A stretch of 64,000 bases of DNA from Epiperipatus broadwayi. Taxonomy: Eukaryota > Onychophora > Udeonychophora > Euonychophora > Peripatidae. The position numbers and the translations under genes are program-made. The notes beneath the pieces were generated by a model, which saw nothing but the letters and a program-made list of their open reading frames with translations, was not told where the DNA came from and did no database searches. Every line of letters begins with the position of its first letter. The stretch's first letter is position 1. Below are positions 60,861 through 64,000 of this stretch, one piece after another. The stretch spans positions 7,085,331 to 7,149,330 of the forward strand of contig JAQFVV010006245.1 of assembly GCA_028023455.1 (NCBI GenBank). Reading direction: 5' to 3'.

Positions 60861-63451
60861 ATAACATTTTATGTTTACTTTCCAATAAAAAACACTGAGG
60901 CTATAAGTGTGGCCTACCTTTCACATCAATACAAAATTTTGTATTTCATTAATAATTCTTGCATTTCGTTTTTTTAATTCTTTATTGAATCTATAATAAA
61001 AATTTTGAAAAATTTTCAGCATCAAAAATCATCTGATTAGACTTTCTATATAAAATTGCAGCAAATACTTTTAAATAGTCAATAATAATAATAATTGCAA
61101 AAGTAATCATTAATCATTTATTTTCATTTATTGTAGTCCAATACTGAATATTTTTGATTCATCCAGTGTCAAAACATATATATTATAGAAGTTAGTTATT
61201 TTTTCTATTTGAATTTTTTCTGTCATGTATATATGGACCATATAGAAAAAAATCAATCATTGAAATGGATCTATTAGCTACTTTTTTTTTTTTTAAGTGT
61301 CATAGCATATGACCAAAACGATCTTCTTTTATTCTATTAACCATTTACTCTGTTAACTTTTGAGATTGATTCAATATTTATAGAATTTCAAGATCAGGTA
61401 AAATTTCTGATTCATTATTAAGAAAAAACTGATTGAGTGCACATTAATTTATTTATGAAACTGAGTCTTAGTTTTAATAATTGACAAAATGTCAAATTCT
61501 ATTATTTTGCCTAATTTTACAAAAATATAGTAATCTCAGCGCTGAATGTTTCTGCATCATATTTTATTTTCTACATAATTCAGTCATTTTTGTTGTTTTT
61601 CATCATCGACAAATTAATTATCTGTATCTGTATGATTTTCAATTTATAAAGTTTTCCCTCCTAAGTTTTTTGAATATTGCTTATATCTCATAAAATAGAT
61701 TGTTCTATCACAAATGTAAAAGCTCTAAATCATTAGTTATTTATTTAGATTTTTTCACATTTTATTAAAGTAATACATCTTATTGTTTTTATCTTTTTTT
61801 ATTCTATGTGTTGCTTATTTGGTTCTGATTCTTTTTTTTTTTTTATATTTTTTATTTGAAAAGTGTTTTGCTTTTGGACTTCTAATTTTTACTCCTTTAC
61901 TTGAATATTGCTCTCTATATTTTACTTTTCTGTATTCATTTTATTTTTAATTCTTTAGATATCTTTTTAAAACTCATAGAATTTTATTCTATTTCCCTTT
62001 TAGTATTTTCTGCCTCCTTTTTTGTTTTACTTTCTGTTTATATTTTATCTCTATTTCTTGATAACAAATTCGGTTCTATTTTTATAGTCTTTTATGCTTT
62101 TACTATTTTATTTGTTACATTGTAACATTTCTTCTTTTTTTTTTTTATGACTTTTTTATTTTTTTGCAGTAAGTGAAAAAACTGGATGATTCTTTATCTT
62201 GGATCTGATATTCAACTTTGTTCTTAAATACTAATAAAACAATACTCACGAGTTGTTTAATAATTAATTAATACTATAAAATTTTAATGTATTAATATGT
62301 AGGGCATTGGCACTGCTTCTTCAAACTTATCATGATGAAGTTTTGATGATTTATTTTTCTTTCTTATTATTTAGTATTTGTTTTGCATGATTCTTTATTA
62401 TCTTTATCTCTTTTGATTACATACTCTTTGTCTGGTATATATTCTAGTAGTCTCCATATTTAAAATAATTTATATTCTGACCCAGCAAGATATAATACTA
62501 GATATAATATTAAATATAATATGAATATTCATCAGGCCACTTGCCACTAATTTATGTAATACTAAGTAAGAGATATATACAAAGCTAGTAACACTAATAT
62601 CTTTTTGTTAATTACAAATTTGTGTTGTTGTATTTTGAGTTATTGAAATATGATAATCTCTTTTGCTATTTTAAATTATGCTACAATTTATATCATTTAC
62701 AGAATACTTTAAAATTATACAGAACACCACAGTAAATCAACACTTACCATTATATGTAAGATGAAAAACAACTCTCCCAACTCTTCTTATTACTATTTCC
62801 CTAAGTTCCAGTTCGTGGAAAGTATAAGGCAATAGGGACAATTAAACATCAGTGATGAGAAGTTAAATGATAAGGAAAACAAAATATTTATTTAATAATA
62901 ACACAATACTTAAGGAATAATCTTAATCTCATAAAATTATTATATAATTATATTATGATAGAAAATCAATATTTAAAAAATTGGTGGTTGACAAATTGAC
63001 AACATAAAATCAAAAATTACTGCTCTTTGTATGCATTATGAAATGTTATTATGATTGTGAGAATATTAATAAAGCACAATTATCTTTTAACATTCTTACC
63101 TTAACCGAAAAGTGACTTGATTTATGACATGTGATAATGAATGTACTTCCAATTCTCACAATTATTAGAAACAAACAAATTCCTGAAAATTTAAATAAAA
63201 TATAAAACACCATGTATCAATCAAATCTTTCAACTTAACAAAGTATGTAACAAAGAAAACAGTAACAAAGATTATGGGATAGTTTTAGAATAGATTTTTT
63301 TAAATACAAATATCAGGTAAAATACTTTTAAATATAATTTTTAATTCATTGCTGTTCCTGGTCCAAATTGAATTATCAGTTGTTTTCTATTTCCTGGTGT
63401 TAGCCGCATGATGGCGCTATTTCTAGGTCAATTCCTAGAAATATACTATTT
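60861..63451. other. A+T-rich non-coding stretch
   Basis: Open frames (61481-61693, 61901-62125) are Phe/Ile/Leu-rich composition artefacts. No repeat is recognised. Confidence 0.55.
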
Positions 63452-63570
63452 CAGTGGCCTACACCCAACCTAAGAGGCTTCTTTCTATGACAAAACACAG
63501 AAAGAGTGCTCAGTGGCAGCCTCACCCAACCTAAGAGGCTTCTTTCTATGATAAAACACAGAAAGAGTCC
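63452..63570. repeat. tandem duplication of a 59-60-bp unit
   Basis: The unit CAGTGGC...CACCCAACCTAAGAGGCTTC then TTTCTATGA(C/T)AAAACACAGA occurs twice in a row (63452-63510, 63511-63570). A shorter diverged third piece (CTGGCTTTTTTCTATGCTAA) follows near 63580-63610. Function unknown; less A+T-rich than its surroundings. Confidence 0.85.
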
Positions 63571-64000
63571 CTGCCAGTCTGGCTTTTTTCTATGCTAAAA
63601 GCACAGACAAATGCCTTTATTGGCTGCCATAGTTGATTGTATTATTAACTTTATCATAATGCTAGAATGTCTATTTTCTCTACACTTTGATGTGAGAGTG
63701 TGTGGATTTTTGTCTGTCGTAATTATTTAAAATTTCATTACAAAGGTTTTTTTTTTCAAGTGCTCTAACCTATTGTTACATTGTAACTTTATTAACAATG
63801 TCCTAAAGGTTCCATTACAAATGGGTAACCCTCAAAATATCTTACTCAGGGAAGATTTTCCACACTTCTACAGAAAATAAAAATATAAAGACTTTTTTTA
63901 TAGTTTCCATAAATAGTTTTATGTATATCAAATAAACATAAAATCAATTCATTAACTAGTTCTTTACTAAGATAGTTTCAAGTTTAGATACTTGAGGTTT
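63571..64000. other. non-coding stretch to window end
   Basis: Apart from the degenerate third repeat piece I see nothing here. Confidence 0.5.

Overview
This window is nuclear DNA of an animal, almost certainly an invertebrate. It is extremely A+T-rich, has no operon-like or densely packed genes, and consists of decayed transposable elements, long (AAT)n, (GAT)n and (TA)n microsatellites, and non-coding filler. The element mix (a Penelope-like element with a GIY-YIG endonuclease, a ZBED/SCAND3-type hAT transposon, RTE-like and L1/Tx1-like LINEs, a Ty3/gypsy-like pol, tRNA-derived SINEs) fits molluscs and several other invertebrate groups. I cannot name the species.

Layout. 1-2320: the RNase H-integrase end of a Ty3/gypsy-like element, with two frame breaks and a putative 3' LTR. 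2321-12398: non-coding, holding a probable decayed mitochondrial cytochrome b insertion (about 7535-8460) and a large inverted-repeat element (11054-11755). 12407-16301: a complete but dead hAT transposon, bounded by a perfect 8-bp target-site duplication and carrying a nested foldback element. 16970-17560 (+), 21255-22369 (-) and 24470-24790 (-): reverse-transcriptase relics. 25983-26132: the only candidate for host coding sequence, a 49-codon exon-like stretch with possible splice signals. 27481-34290: foldback and inverted-repeat elements. 34690-36170 and 38740-39640: two RTE-like LINE relics.

43580-56370 is the richest part. It holds a 107-bp tRNA-like SINE with a perfect 14-bp duplication, an (AAT)n array, a nearly full-length L1/Tx1-like LINE with an (AAT)n tail, a 5'-truncated Penelope-like element, a complete-length Penelope-like element directly behind it, and a second copy of the same LINE. 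The 5' part of that second LINE copy is inverted, as twin priming produces, and its ORF2 is almost entirely deleted. 57991-60860 is another foldback element, split by a 2.18-kb LTR-like insertion that starts TGTAACGA and ends TCGTTACA. The last 3 kb hold only a tandem duplication.

No intact gene is visible; every recognisable element carries stops or frame breaks. The autonomous families (LINE, PLE, RTE, hAT) would have moved themselves. The SINE and foldback elements are non-autonomous and must have used machinery encoded elsewhere. All frame, family and boundary calls were made by eye, without alignment or database search.
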